DNA of 41,706 nt from Gallibacterium melopsittaci. Its GTDB lineage: Bacteria; Pseudomonadota; Gammaproteobacteria; Enterobacterales; Pasteurellaceae. Location of the stretch: contig NZ_JBHLWA010000046.1 in NCBI RefSeq assembly GCF_042433085.1, positions 1-41,706 on the forward strand, read 5' to 3'. The notes beneath the pieces are model-generated. The model saw only the letters and a list, made by a program, of their open reading frames with translations, was not told the DNA's origin and did no database searches. The position numbers and the translations under genes are program-made. Position 1 is the first letter of the stretch. Every line of letters starts with the position of its first letter. Shown piece after piece: positions 16,758 through 24,974 of this stretch.

Positions 16758-17711
16758 TTAACAATAACCGTAACTCATCAATCGTTGATAACGGCGATCT
16801 AATAATTCTTCATGGCCTAATAAAGCCAATTCTTCTAGATCTGTTTTAATTTGTGTTTTTAAATTTTCAGCCATTTGTTCAAGGTTGCGATGTGCACCAC
16901 CTAATGGCTCTTCCACGATACTATCAATTAATGATAGTTTTTTCAGACGATCTGCAGTTAAGCCCATTACCTCAGCTGCAGTCGAAGCCTTATCTGCTTT
17001 TTTCCATAGAATAGAGGCACAACCTTCAGGGGAAATCACGGAATAGGTACTATATTGCAACATATTCACTTTATCACCAACGCCAATCGCTAGTGCACCA
17101 CCTGAACCACCTTCACCAATCACAGTACAAATAATTGGGACTTTTAACATCGACATTTCACGTAAATTACGTGCAATCGCTTCAGACTGGCCACGCTCTT
17201 CTGCACCAACACCAGGATAGGCCCCTGGGGTATCAATGAAGGTAATAATTGGCATATTAAAACGTTCTGCCATTTGCATTAAACGTAATGCTTTACGATA
17301 TCCTTCTGGCGCAGGCATACCAAAATTACGCATCACTTTTTCTTTTACAGTACGACCTTTTTGATGACCAATCACCATCACAGGGCGGTCATCTAAACGA
17401 GCAATACCACCAATAATTGCTTTATCATCAGCAAAAGCTCGATCACCCGCTAATTCTTCAAACTCAGTAAAAATATGTTGAATATAATCAAGAGTATAAG
17501 GACGTTGTGGATGACGTGCCATTTGAGAAACTTGCCAAGCCGTCAAATCAGCAAAAGTTTTTTTAGTTAATTCTTCGCTTTTTTTCTTGAGTCTAGCAAT
17601 TTCTTCGTCAAGATTGATTTTATCATCTTGCCCAGATACCGAGCGTAGTGAGTCAATTTTTGCCTCTAATTCGGCAATCGGTAATTCAAAATCTAAAAAA
17701 TCTTGATTCAT
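16758..17711 (-). CDS. accA: Acetyl-CoA carboxylase carboxyltransferase subunit alpha
   Basis: This 317-residue subunit pairs with AccD to transfer carboxyl from biotin to acetyl-CoA, giving malonyl-CoA for fatty-acid synthesis. The crotonase-like core contains GRTVKEKVMRNFGMPAPEGY and the GEGGSGGALAIG oxyanion region. I chose the ATG at 17711 (MNQDFLDFELPIAELEAKID, matching E. coli) with AAGGAA upstream, not the in-frame start at 17747. A possible promoter lies over the end of the upstream transporter gene (TGCAAT at 17788-17783, TAGAAT at 17765-17760). First gene of accA-pdxY-tilS. Confidence 0.97.
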   Translation of the reverse strand: MNQDFLDFELPIAELEAKIDSLRSVSGQDDKINLDEEIARLKKKSEELTKKTFADLTAWQVSQMARHPQRPYTLDYIQHIFTEFEELAGDRAFADDKAIIGGIARLDDRPVMVIGHQKGRTVKEKVMRNFGMPAPEGYRKALRLMQMAERFNMPIITFIDTPGAYPGVGAEERGQSEAIARNLREMSMLKVPIICTVIGEGGSGGALAIGVGDKVNMLQYSTYSVISPEGCASILWKKADKASTAAEVMGLTADRLKKLSLIDSIVEEPLGGAHRNLEQMAENLKTQIKTDLEELALLGHEELLDRRYQRLMSYGYC

Positions 17712-17775
17712 ACTGTTCCTTTTTATTGTTAATGCATTTAGCGACAAAATAATTCGCCTATTCTATGCTTTTTTT

Positions 17776-18741
17776 TTATTGAATTGCAGTGTTTTTCTCT
17801 TTTTGTAACTCTTCTTTACTATTAATCGAAGCAAAAAATGTTGCTAAAAGAGGACCAGAAATATTGTGCCAGAAACTAAACACTGCACTTGGTACTGCAG
17901 CAATCGGATTAAAGTAGGCAGTTGCTAATGCCGCACCTAAACCAGAATTTTGCATACCAACTTCAATCGCAATCGCTTTACTATCAGCTAAATTTAATTT
18001 AAATAGTTTTGCGACAGCGAAACCTAATAAATAACCAAAACCATTATGCAGTACAACCACAAAGAAAATAAATAACCCAGATTCGATAATTTTATCTTTA
18101 CTCACTGCAACGACAGCAGCCAAAATCAATACAATGGCAATTACTGAAACTAATGGCGTACAAGTTCCTAATTTCACCATTTGTTTTGTTAATAGTGTTC
18201 TTGCGACCACACCTAAAAATACTGGGAATAAAACGATTTTCAACACGGAAATAAACATTGCATAAGCATCAATATCTAGCCATTGACTTGCTAAAAGATA
18301 GAATACTGCAGGAGTTAAAAATGGTGCTAATAACGTAGATACTGATGTACAAGCAACTGATAATGCAGTATTTCCTTTTGCCAAATAGGTCATCACGTTT
18401 GAAGAAGTACCACCAGGACACGCACCAACCAAAATTACCCCAACCGCCAAGTCAGGTGGTAAATTAAAGCCTTTTGCAAGTGCATAAGCAATCCCTGGCA
18501 TAACAACAAACTGAGCAATAACGCCAATAAAAACCGCCTTAGGATGTTTTACTACTTCACTAAAGTCATTCACTGTCAGTGTAATACCCATACCAAACAT
18601 CACGATCCCTAACAAATAAGGAACGTATCCAACTAAGCCTGCAAAATAACTTGGAAATTGATAGGCAAGAAAAGCAAAAAGTAAAACCCAGACAGAGAAC
18701 GTTTTACCAGCAAAAACGCTGATTTTCTGTAATGTTTGCAT
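17776..18741 (-). CDS. Bile acid:sodium symporter (BASS) family transporter
   Basis: This 321-residue protein has about ten predicted membrane helices and BASS-family motifs: the GACPGGTSSNVMTYLAKGN segment, which forms part of the sodium site, and the EVGMQNSGLGAALA helix break. Relatives carry organic anions such as ketopantoate, pyruvate or sulfonates; bile acids are unlikely for most bacteria and the substrate is unknown here. An AAGGAT ribosome site precedes the ATG. It is read towards accA with a 64-base gap. The leader (18742-18942) is AT-rich without a clear promoter. Confidence 0.9.
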   Translation of the reverse strand: MQTLQKISVFAGKTFSVWVLLFAFLAYQFPSYFAGLVGYVPYLLGIVMFGMGITLTVNDFSEVVKHPKAVFIGVIAQFVVMPGIAYALAKGFNLPPDLAVGVILVGACPGGTSSNVMTYLAKGNTALSVACTSVSTLLAPFLTPAVFYLLASQWLDIDAYAMFISVLKIVLFPVFLGVVARTLLTKQMVKLGTCTPLVSVIAIVLILAAVVAVSKDKIIESGLFIFFVVVLHNGFGYLLGFAVAKLFKLNLADSKAIAIEVGMQNSGLGAALATAYFNPIAAVPSAVFSFWHNISGPLLATFFASINSKEELQKEKNTAIQ

Positions 18742-18939
18742 AATATTATCCTTAGATATGTATTTAAGTTGTTATAAAGTCTAAGGCATATTGATGTTTT
18801 AAATGCAAAGCAAAATGTCCTACTGTTTTAAAAGAAACAATGAAAGTACATAAAGTGGTCTAAAACATCAACACACCCTATAAAAGCATTAAGAATTTAC
18901 CGCTTTATTAGAAATTTTCAATCCATTTATTGTTTTTTT

Positions 18940-18977
18940 AAAAAAAAAGAAAAGGCGAGAAATCCATTCCTCGCCTT
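18940..18977 (-). terminator. Rho-independent terminator of the small RNA and pmbA
   Basis: AAGGCGAG (18952-18959) pairs with CTCGCCTT (18970-18977) around a 10-base loop. On the minus strand the stem is followed by TTC and nine Ts. Confidence 0.92.
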
Positions 18978-19043
18978 CTTACTGCAAATTTACTTTCTAC
19001 TCTACTACTACTCGGACTGCAACATATACTTGATGCCGACCTG
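18943..19043 (-). ncRNA. Candidate Fur-regulated small RNA, about 100 nt
   Basis: A complete small transcription unit lies after pmbA. On the minus strand a consensus promoter (TTGACA, 16-base spacer, TACTAT with an upstream TG) is followed by about 65 bases without an open reading frame of note, then a GC-rich hairpin (AAGGCGAG/CTCGCCTT) and a long T run. A Fur-box-like palindrome abuts the -35. The 5' part can form a small imperfect stem (around 19039-19012), and the middle is single-strand-like and rich in GUA/UAG triplets. This is the plan of RyhB-type RNAs, and Haemophilus has a Fur-controlled RNA (HrrF). I cannot confirm homology. End points are inferred. Confidence 0.7.
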
Positions 19044-19049
19044 TTTTGA

Positions 19050-19077
19050 ATAGTATCAGACTTTTCTTTTTTGTCAA
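19050..19077 (-). promoter_or_regulatory. Promoter of the candidate small RNA
   Basis: On the minus strand TTGACA (19077-19072) is perfect, the spacer is 16 bases, and TACTAT (19055-19050) is preceded by TGA, giving an extended -10. Start expected near 19043. Confidence 0.8.
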
Positions 19078-19092
19078 TAAGAATTATTCTCA
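19078..19092. promoter_or_regulatory. Fur box-like palindrome
   Basis: TAAGAATTATTCTCA is a 7-1-7 palindrome with one mismatch. Its reverse complement matches 11 of 14 defined bases of TGATAAT-N-ATTATCA. It directly abuts the -35 of the small-RNA promoter, so a bound repressor would block polymerase. Confidence 0.65.
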
Positions 19093-19101
19093 TTTATAAA
19101 A

Positions 19102-20451
19102 TTATTCACCCGATACTTTCATCTGTTCGATCAAAATTGAACCAGTACGAATATTAGAACGTTGCTCAACATCATCTGCCACGGCAATAATCTGTTGCAA
19201 CATGTCAGGTAACTGTCCAGCAATGGTAATTTCCGCGACTGGAAATTGAATTTTTCCATTTTCAACCCAAAAACCCGCTGCACCACGAGAGTAATCACCT
19301 GTTACTAAATTCACGCCTTGTCCCATTAACTCAGTCACCAATAATCCGCGATCCATTTTCTTTAATAATGCCTCTAATCCACCAGTACAATTTGGTTTTA
19401 CCAGCCAATTATGAATACCGCCTGCGTGACCAGTCGTTTGCATTCCAAGTTTTTTCGCACTGTATGACGTTAATAAATATGTTTGTAATACACCATCAAC
19501 AATAATCTCTTGATCTCGGGTTCTAACTCCTTCACTATCAAAAGGCGTTGAAGCTAACTGCCCTAATAAATGAGGTCGTTCGCTAATCTGAAACCAAGAT
19601 GGTAAAACTTGATGCCCTAATTTCTCTAATAAAAAAGAAGACTTACGATATAACGCTCCGCCACTAATAGCCGAAGCCAGGTGCCCCATAATCCCCGTTG
19701 CGACATCATTTAAAAAGATAACAGGCACTTGTAACGTAGTTAATTTTTGTGGATTAAGGCGAGCTAATGTTTTCTTTGCACAATTTTCGCCTACCCACGT
19801 AGCAGATTGTAAATCAGCAAAATTTCTTGCAATGGTATATTCGTAATCACGTTCTAATGCTTGATCTTGTTCAGCAATGACACTGCAAGATAGTGAATAA
19901 CGTGAAGATAAATAACTATTTAACATGCCGTGCGTATTTCCATATACACGAATACCTTCACTTGAATTAAAACTTGTTCCATCACTATTTACAATTTTTG
20001 CATCATAATCTAATGCTGCTGTTTCCGCCGATAATGCAAGCTCCACAGCCTGATCTACTGAAATATCGGCTGGATGATAAAGTTGTAAATCTGGTGGTGA
20101 AAATGCCATTAACTCTTTTGGTGCTAAACCTGTACAAGGATCTTCTGAAGTATATTTTGCAATTGACAATGCAGATTCTACTGTACGCTTAATCGCCTCT
20201 TGACTTAAATCTGAGGTAGAAGCATTCCCTTTTTTATTACCGATATAAACCGAAATCCCTAATGCACCATCATTATTAAATTCTAAATTTTCAATCTCTT
20301 TTAAACGTGTTGATACACTTAATCCAGCAACCTTTGTCATCCCTACTTCTGCGGTTGCACCTGCTTTTGCTGCCAGTGATAAGGCATACTCAACTGCATC
20401 GCAAAGTTGTTGTTGATGTTGTTTAAAATCCCCTTTTTTCTGTGATGTCAT
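19102..20451 (-). CDS. pmbA: Metalloprotease subunit PmbA/TldE
   Basis: This 449-residue protein belongs to the TldD/TldE family. TldE forms a heterodimer with the zinc protease TldD; the pair matures microcin B17 and degrades the CcdA antitoxin in E. coli. Family features include the N-terminal helical region, the YSLSCSVIAEQDQALERDYEY segment, and the C-terminal GDYSRGAAGFWVENGKI motif. I used the ATG at 20451 (MTSQKKGDF), which has a GAGAG-AAG ribosome site and gives the usual length (E. coli about 450); a GTG at 20469 is the alternative. It is divergent from yjgA, as in enterobacteria. The small RNA gene follows ten bases after its stop. Confidence 0.95.
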   Translation of the reverse strand: MTSQKKGDFKQHQQQLCDAVEYALSLAAKAGATAEVGMTKVAGLSVSTRLKEIENLEFNNDGALGISVYIGNKKGNASTSDLSQEAIKRTVESALSIAKYTSEDPCTGLAPKELMAFSPPDLQLYHPADISVDQAVELALSAETAALDYDAKIVNSDGTSFNSSEGIRVYGNTHGMLNSYLSSRYSLSCSVIAEQDQALERDYEYTIARNFADLQSATWVGENCAKKTLARLNPQKLTTLQVPVIFLNDVATGIMGHLASAISGGALYRKSSFLLEKLGHQVLPSWFQISERPHLLGQLASTPFDSEGVRTRDQEIIVDGVLQTYLLTSYSAKKLGMQTTGHAGGIHNWLVKPNCTGGLEALLKKMDRGLLVTELMGQGVNLVTGDYSRGAAGFWVENGKIQFPVAEITIAGQLPDMLQQIIAVADDVEQRSNIRTGSILIEQMKVSGE

Positions 20452-20514
20452 TCTACTTCTCTCTTTCACACATTTATCAATGGAAAAGGATTATATAAAA
20501 ATTTCTGGAACTTC

Positions 20515-20523
20515 TGCTAGAAT
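20515..20523 (+). promoter_or_regulatory. Extended -10 promoter for yjgA
   Basis: TGCTAGAAT contains a TGn motif before TAGAAT (20518-20523), 45 bases before the yjgA start. No good -35 is visible, as is allowed for extended -10 promoters. Confidence 0.45.
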
Positions 20524-20567
20524 GTACGGCCATATTTCACGTTATAACCAACAGGAAACTATTGATT

Positions 20568-21098
20568 ATGAGATTTAAAGATAAAGAATTTGAATGGCAA
20601 GAAGAAGAGGAAGAAGAGATCATCTGGGTCAGTAAAAGTGAAATTAAACGTGATGCCGAACAATTAAAACAATTAGGACAAAAAATCGTTGAGCTACCTG
20701 ACAATGCGTTAGCACAAATTCCTTTAGATGAACAACTTGCTGATGCAATTCAACTTGCAAGAAGGCTTTCACGTGAAAGTTATCGTCGCCAAATGCAATT
20801 TATTGGTAAATTATTACGTCAACGTGATATTGAACCAATTCAATCTGCATTAGATAAAATTGAGAATAAACATAATCAACAACAGGTTTTATTGCACAAA
20901 ATAGAAGCCTATCGTGAAGCCTTATTAGTCAATGGCGATCAAACCATTACTGAACTATTACAAGACTATCCAACACTGGAACGACAAAAATTAAGAGCAT
21001 TAATCCGTAATGCACAAAAAGAAAAAGAAAAAAATAGCCCACCAAAGGCTTATCGTGAGATTTATCAATATCTTAAAGAACATATGTTGGATGTATAG
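20568..21098 (+). CDS. yjgA: Ribosome-associated protein YjgA/DarP (DUF615)
   Basis: This 176-residue protein is predicted to be mainly helical. It starts with an acidic run (six Glu around residues 13-18), followed by IIWVSKSEIKRDAE, the DUF615 signature. E. coli YjgA (renamed DarP) binds late 50S precursors and assists large-subunit maturation. I chose the ATG at 20568, nine bases after AGGAAA, over the TTG at 20562, which is too close to that site. Divergent from pmbA, the same pairing as in E. coli. Confidence 0.93.
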   Translation: MRFKDKEFEWQEEEEEEIIWVSKSEIKRDAEQLKQLGQKIVELPDNALAQIPLDEQLADAIQLARRLSRESYRRQMQFIGKLLRQRDIEPIQSALDKIENKHNQQQVLLHKIEAYREALLVNGDQTITELLQDYPTLERQKLRALIRNAQKEKEKNSPPKAYREIYQYLKEHMLDV

Positions 21099-21185
21099 GT
21101 TTTTGTTATCAAAAATAAAGGTGTTTTCTTTCAAAAATTTTGTTAAAATTTTCGCCGTTTTTGGTATTCAATATGAAACCATTTA

Positions 21186-21200
21186 TTAACATTATTTAAC
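21186..21200. promoter_or_regulatory. Possible ArcA-type direct repeat before sodA
   Basis: Two TTAAC words occur at 21186-21190 and 21196-21200, ten bases apart, just before the sodA ribosome site. ArcA represses sodA in E. coli and uses direct repeats about 11 bp apart. AT-rich sequence makes chance likely. Confidence 0.2.
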
Positions 21201-21218
21201 AAAAAGAGGAATGCAATT

Positions 21219-21848
21219 ATGGCTTTTAAATTACCTGAGTTAGGTTACGCTTACGATGCTTTAGAACCACATTTCGATGCTTTAACTATGGAAATCCACC
21301 ACAGCAAACATCATCAAGCATACGTTAATAATGCAAATGCAGCATTAGAAGGTTTATCTCAAGAATTACAAGATATGTGTCCAGGTCAACTTTCTTCTAA
21401 CTTAGATAAAGTCCCAGCAGAAAAATTTACTGCATTACGTAACAATGCAGGTGGTCACTTCAACCACTCTCTTTTCTGGAAATCATTGAAAAAAGGGACA
21501 ACTTTACAAGGTAAATTAAAAGAAGCTATCGAACGTGATTTCGGTTCTGTTGATGCGTTCAAAGCTGAATTTGAAAAAGCAGCGGCAACCCGTTTTGGTT
21601 CAGGTTGGGCTTGGTTAGTGGTTAAAGATGGTAAATTAGCAGTTGTTTCTACTGCAAACCAAGATAATCCATTAATGGGTAAAGAAGTTGCTGGTTGTGA
21701 AGGTTTCCCACTTGTTGGACTTGACGTTTGGGAGCACGCTTATTACTTAAAATTCCAAAACCGTCGTCCAGACTACATTAAAGAATTCTGGAACGTAGTG
21801 AACTGGGATTTCGTTGCACAACGTTATGAAGAACACTTAGCAAAATAA
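21219..21848 (+). CDS. sodA: Manganese superoxide dismutase
   Basis: This 209-residue enzyme converts superoxide to hydrogen peroxide and oxygen in the cytoplasm. Metal ligands are His27, His83 (in GGHFNHSLFW), and the Asp and His of LDVWEHAYY (about 169 and 173). It is closest in wording to E. coli SodA, including the NVVNWD end, so Mn rather than Fe is likely. A short insertion around residues 50-60 (MCPGQLSS region) differs from E. coli. The AAGAGG ribosome site is strong. It is a single-gene unit ending at the hairpin 21863-21890. Confidence 0.97.
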   Translation: MAFKLPELGYAYDALEPHFDALTMEIHHSKHHQAYVNNANAALEGLSQELQDMCPGQLSSNLDKVPAEKFTALRNNAGGHFNHSLFWKSLKKGTTLQGKLKEAIERDFGSVDAFKAEFEKAAATRFGSGWAWLVVKDGKLAVVSTANQDNPLMGKEVAGCEGFPLVGLDVWEHAYYLKFQNRRPDYIKEFWNVVNWDFVAQRYEEHLAK

Positions 21849-21862
21849 TTTAAAGTAATCCT

Positions 21863-21890
21863 AAAAAAGCCGCTCCAAGCGGCTTTTTTC
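21863..21890 (+). terminator. Terminator of sodA
   Basis: AAAAAAGCCGCT (21863-21874) pairs perfectly with AGCGGCTTTTTT (21878-21889) around a CCA loop, 15 bases after the stop codon. Confidence 0.95.
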
Positions 21891-22072
21891 TTCTCTAGAT
21901 TTCTCTATTTTTTATTTTTTCGATCTTGTTCGCAAAACAATCACAAAATAGAAAAATAAACAAATAAATTTGCTAGCATAACGCTTAACAAATCAGTAGA
22001 ATGCGTGCTTTTTATATCATCACTACATTAAGCATTCTCCAGCCATAATGTGTAACAACGAGGCGATTTATT

Positions 22073-23194
22073 ATGTCAACAACTGAAAAAACCAATTTAC
22101 TCAATCTAACACGTCAAGAAATGCGTGATTTTTTAGCGACTTTAGGTGAAAAACCTTTCCGTGCAGATCAAATTATGAAATGGATCTATCACTATGGTGA
22201 AGACAATTTCGACAATATGACAAATATTAACAAGGTGTTACGAGAAAAATTAAAACAAGTTGCAGAAATTAAAGCACCTGAAATTGCAATCGAACAACGT
22301 TCTAGTGATGGCACCATTAAATGGGCAATGCAAGTTGGTGATCAACAAATTGAAAGTGTCTATATTCCTGAAGCTGATCGGGCGACACTTTGTGTTTCTT
22401 CACAAGTAGGTTGTGCCTTAGCTTGTACATTCTGTTCTACTGCGCAACAAGGATTTAATCGCAATCTGACAGTTTCAGAAATTATTGGGCAGGTATGGCG
22501 TGCATCTAAAGTATTAGGTTCTTTTGGTGAAACCAAAGTTCGTCCAATTACCAATGTTGTGATGATGGGAATGGGAGAGCCATTATTAAATGTGAGTAAC
22601 GTCGTTCCTGCAATGGAAATTATGCTAGATGATTTTGGTTATGGCTTGTCCAAACGTCGCGTTACCCTTTCTACTTCTGGTGTTGTCCCTGCATTAGATA
22701 AATTAGGAGAAATGATTGATGTTGCATTAGCAATTTCATTACACGCCCCGAATGATGAATTGCGAGATGAAATTGTGCCATTAAATAAAAAATATAATAT
22801 TGCGATGTTGATGGATTCTGTTAATCGTTATCTCAAAATTTCTAATGCCAATCATGGCAAGGTAACGATTGAATACGTTATGTTAGATCATGTTAACGAT
22901 GAAATTGAACATGCTCATCAACTAGCTAAAGTATTAAAAAATACGCCTTGTAAGATTAATTTAATTCCATGGAATCCGTTTCCTGAAGCACCATACAACA
23001 AAAGTTCAAATTCACGCATTGACCGTTTCCAAAAAACATTAATGGAATATGGTTTTACCGTAATTGTGCGTAAAACACGTGGTGATGATATTGATGCAGC
23101 TTGTGGTCAGTTAGCTGGAGATGTTATTGATAGAACCAAACGTACTGCACAAAAACGTGCTTTTGGTCAGGCTATTGCAATTAATCAATCGTAA
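22073..23194 (+). CDS. rlmN: 23S rRNA (adenine2503-C2) / tRNA methyltransferase RlmN
   Basis: This 373-residue radical-SAM enzyme methylates A2503 of 23S rRNA and A37 of several tRNAs at C2. The [4Fe-4S] ligands are C114-x3-C118-x2-C121 in CALACTFC, and the conserved C-terminal Cys is C344 in AACGQLAG. The GxMGxGEPL SAM-binding segment (MMGMGEPLLN) is present. The start has a GAGGCGA ribosome site. It heads the cluster rlmN-pilW-rodZ-ispG-hisS-yfgM, which I know in the same order from Haemophilus influenzae; 23 bases separate it from pilW. Confidence 0.97.
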   Translation: MSTTEKTNLLNLTRQEMRDFLATLGEKPFRADQIMKWIYHYGEDNFDNMTNINKVLREKLKQVAEIKAPEIAIEQRSSDGTIKWAMQVGDQQIESVYIPEADRATLCVSSQVGCALACTFCSTAQQGFNRNLTVSEIIGQVWRASKVLGSFGETKVRPITNVVMMGMGEPLLNVSNVVPAMEIMLDDFGYGLSKRRVTLSTSGVVPALDKLGEMIDVALAISLHAPNDELRDEIVPLNKKYNIAMLMDSVNRYLKISNANHGKVTIEYVMLDHVNDEIEHAHQLAKVLKNTPCKINLIPWNPFPEAPYNKSSNSRIDRFQKTLMEYGFTVIVRKTRGDDIDAACGQLAGDVIDRTKRTAQKRAFGQAIAINQS

Positions 23195-23217
23195 ACTATT
23201 AACTAAGTGAGGAAAAT

Positions 23218-23781
23218 ATGGCTAGAATTTTAACTTTTTCTAAATTCATTCTGCTATTTTTCTCACTTTTTTATCTATTTGCTTGTAGCCATTCCCACCA
23301 AAATAGTATTCCACCAACAGGAAATCAAGCTGCTGCCAAAACTCGTGTTGAATTAGGATTAGCTTATTTGGCACAAGGTAATTTAGCTTTAGCTAAAGCG
23401 AACCTAGATAAAGCATTGCAACACACTCCCAATGATTATTTACCTTATCTTGGATTAGCTTATTTCTATCAACATACCGCCCAAAACCAACAAGCAGAAC
23501 ACTATTATCAGAAAGCATTACAACTGGTACCAGATAATGGTGATGTTTTAAATAATTATGCAACGTATTTATGCAACCAACGTCAATTTGCACAAGCCTT
23601 TCAGCTATTCGATAAAGCACTTACTAGCAAGGCTTATTATCACTTTGCCGACACTTATGAAAACATCGCAATCTGTGCCTATTTAGCCAACGATCAGCAA
23701 AAATTTACTGCTGCACTGGCACAATTACAAAAATATGCACCAGAAAAAGCCGAAACGCTACAACAACACATTAAAAATTGA
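23218..23781 (+). CDS. pilW: Type IV pilus biogenesis TPR lipoprotein PilF/PilW
   Basis: This 187-residue protein has a lipoprotein signal peptide with a Leu-Phe-Ala-Cys lipobox (Cys23). About four tetratricopeptide repeats follow from residue 40, including YLGLAYFYQHTAQNQQAEHY. PilF/PilW is the outer-membrane pilotin that helps the PilQ secretin assemble, needed for type IV pili and natural transformation. GAGGAAAAT precedes the ATG. Lys/Arg are scarce after the signal, and residue 24 is Ser rather than Asp, consistent with outer-membrane sorting. The name PilF is also used for this gene. Confidence 0.9.
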   Translation: MARILTFSKFILLFFSLFYLFACSHSHQNSIPPTGNQAAAKTRVELGLAYLAQGNLALAKANLDKALQHTPNDYLPYLGLAYFYQHTAQNQQAEHYYQKALQLVPDNGDVLNNYATYLCNQRQFAQAFQLFDKALTSKAYYHFADTYENIAICAYLANDQQKFTAALAQLQKYAPEKAETLQQHIKN

Positions 23782-23835
23782 GAAGATTTGCCGTTGAATT
23801 CTTCCTACTTATTCCATTCCTATTCCCCATTCCTG

Positions 23836-23841
23836 TATAAT
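23836..23841 (+). promoter_or_regulatory. Perfect -10 hexamer (TATAAT) before rodZ
   Basis: TATAAT lies 84 bases before the rodZ start. The -35 position 17 bases upstream (TTCCAT) is weak. It would let rodZ and the genes after it be transcribed independently of rlmN-pilW. Confidence 0.5.
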
Positions 23842-23859
23842 GGGCAAATTCTTAATTCT

Positions 23860-23887
23860 TCACTGATAGCTCATCATCCAATCAGTG
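23860..23887 (+). promoter_or_regulatory. Leader hairpin before rodZ
   Basis: CACTGAT (23861-23867) pairs with ATCAGTG (23881-23887), one more T-A pair closing it, around a 13-base loop. An AT-rich stretch with TTATTATTTTT follows. It lies between the TATAAT and rodZ, so it could be a pilW terminator or an attenuator in the rodZ leader. Confidence 0.5.
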
Positions 23888-23924
23888 AGTCATTATTATT
23901 TTTCAACCACAATTAATTTTTATT

Positions 23925-24950
23925 ATGGATCAAGAACAACTTTCTAATAGCGTAAATTTAGGAGAGCAATTACGCAACGCTCGTGAAAAACTTGGGCTTA
24001 CTCTCGAAGATGCTGCTGAAAAAACTAACCTTAAGATCGCAGTCTTAACACAATTTGAAAATAACGAATTTACGATTCCCCACATTCCTGCAACCTTTGC
24101 ACGTGGTTATCTACGTAGTTATTTAAAATTTCTCAAATTACCTGCAGATTTAATTCAAACACAAACTACTTTTGGTGAAGAAGTAAAAAATGATTTAAAT
24201 AAAAATCATCGCACTAAAAATTCTGTTAATCGTTATGTTTCACATCACCACTGGTTACGCCCACTTAGTTGGATTGTCATTATTGTGATTATTGGTATGA
24301 CAGTATTATGGTGGTGGCAAGATCATCAACGTTCTACTAGCGAACGAGAAACATTTGTCGAGGAACACACTACAACAGAAACAACAGCAGCACCAACAAC
24401 TGACACGCCAACAACACCAGTTGATAGCAATACACAAGATGTTGCTCAACAAACTCAACCTGTTCAAGGCACAACAGACAATGCTGAACAACAAAATAAT
24501 GCTGTAGTAGAGCAAATTACCAGTGATAACACTACATCAACGTCAACAACAGAGAATAAAAGTAGTGATAACAATATCACTTATCCAAATACCTCTACTG
24601 AAGCACTTACCACTGAAATGAATAAAATTGATGGTACAACAGCAACTACAGCGAATCCGACAACAACTGATAATAGTTCGACCACGCCTGCAACAGACGT
24701 TATTCCAAACAATTTAAAAATTGAGATTACTGGTGAAAATTGCTGGTTAAGTGTTAAAGATAAAAATCGTAAAACCTTAGCAGAACGTGAATATCGTCAA
24801 GGTGAAATCCTTGATTTAACTGGTGAACCACCTTATTCATTAATTATTGGTGCACCACAAAATGTAAAAATTACTTATCAAGGGCAAGACGTTCCACTAA
24901 AAATTGATGGACGTGTTGCAAAATTAACTTTACCCGCACAACAAAATTAA
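23925..24950 (+). CDS. rodZ: Cytoskeletal membrane protein RodZ
   Basis: This 341-residue protein has the RodZ plan. A cytoplasmic helix-turn-helix domain (about residues 10-75, LGEQLRNAREKLGLTLEDAA) binds MreB. One membrane segment (about 107-127) is followed by a Thr/Asn-rich low-complexity periplasmic linker (about 140-260). A C-terminal DUF4115 beta-domain spans about 265-341 (LKIEITGENCWLSVKDKN). It anchors MreB to the wall-synthesis machinery, so it pairs with mreBCD at 5451-8049. There is no clear Shine-Dalgarno before the ATG. The linker has many Thr repeats and may vary in length between strains. Confidence 0.94.
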   Translation: MDQEQLSNSVNLGEQLRNAREKLGLTLEDAAEKTNLKIAVLTQFENNEFTIPHIPATFARGYLRSYLKFLKLPADLIQTQTTFGEEVKNDLNKNHRTKNSVNRYVSHHHWLRPLSWIVIIVIIGMTVLWWWQDHQRSTSERETFVEEHTTTETTAAPTTDTPTTPVDSNTQDVAQQTQPVQGTTDNAEQQNNAVVEQITSDNTTSTSTTENKSSDNNITYPNTSTEALTTEMNKIDGTTATTANPTTTDNSSTTPATDVIPNNLKIEITGENCWLSVKDKNRKTLAEREYRQGEILDLTGEPPYSLIIGAPQNVKITYQGQDVPLKIDGRVAKLTLPAQQN

Positions 24951-24974
24951 TTTCTCTAAATAAAGAAAATAGCT

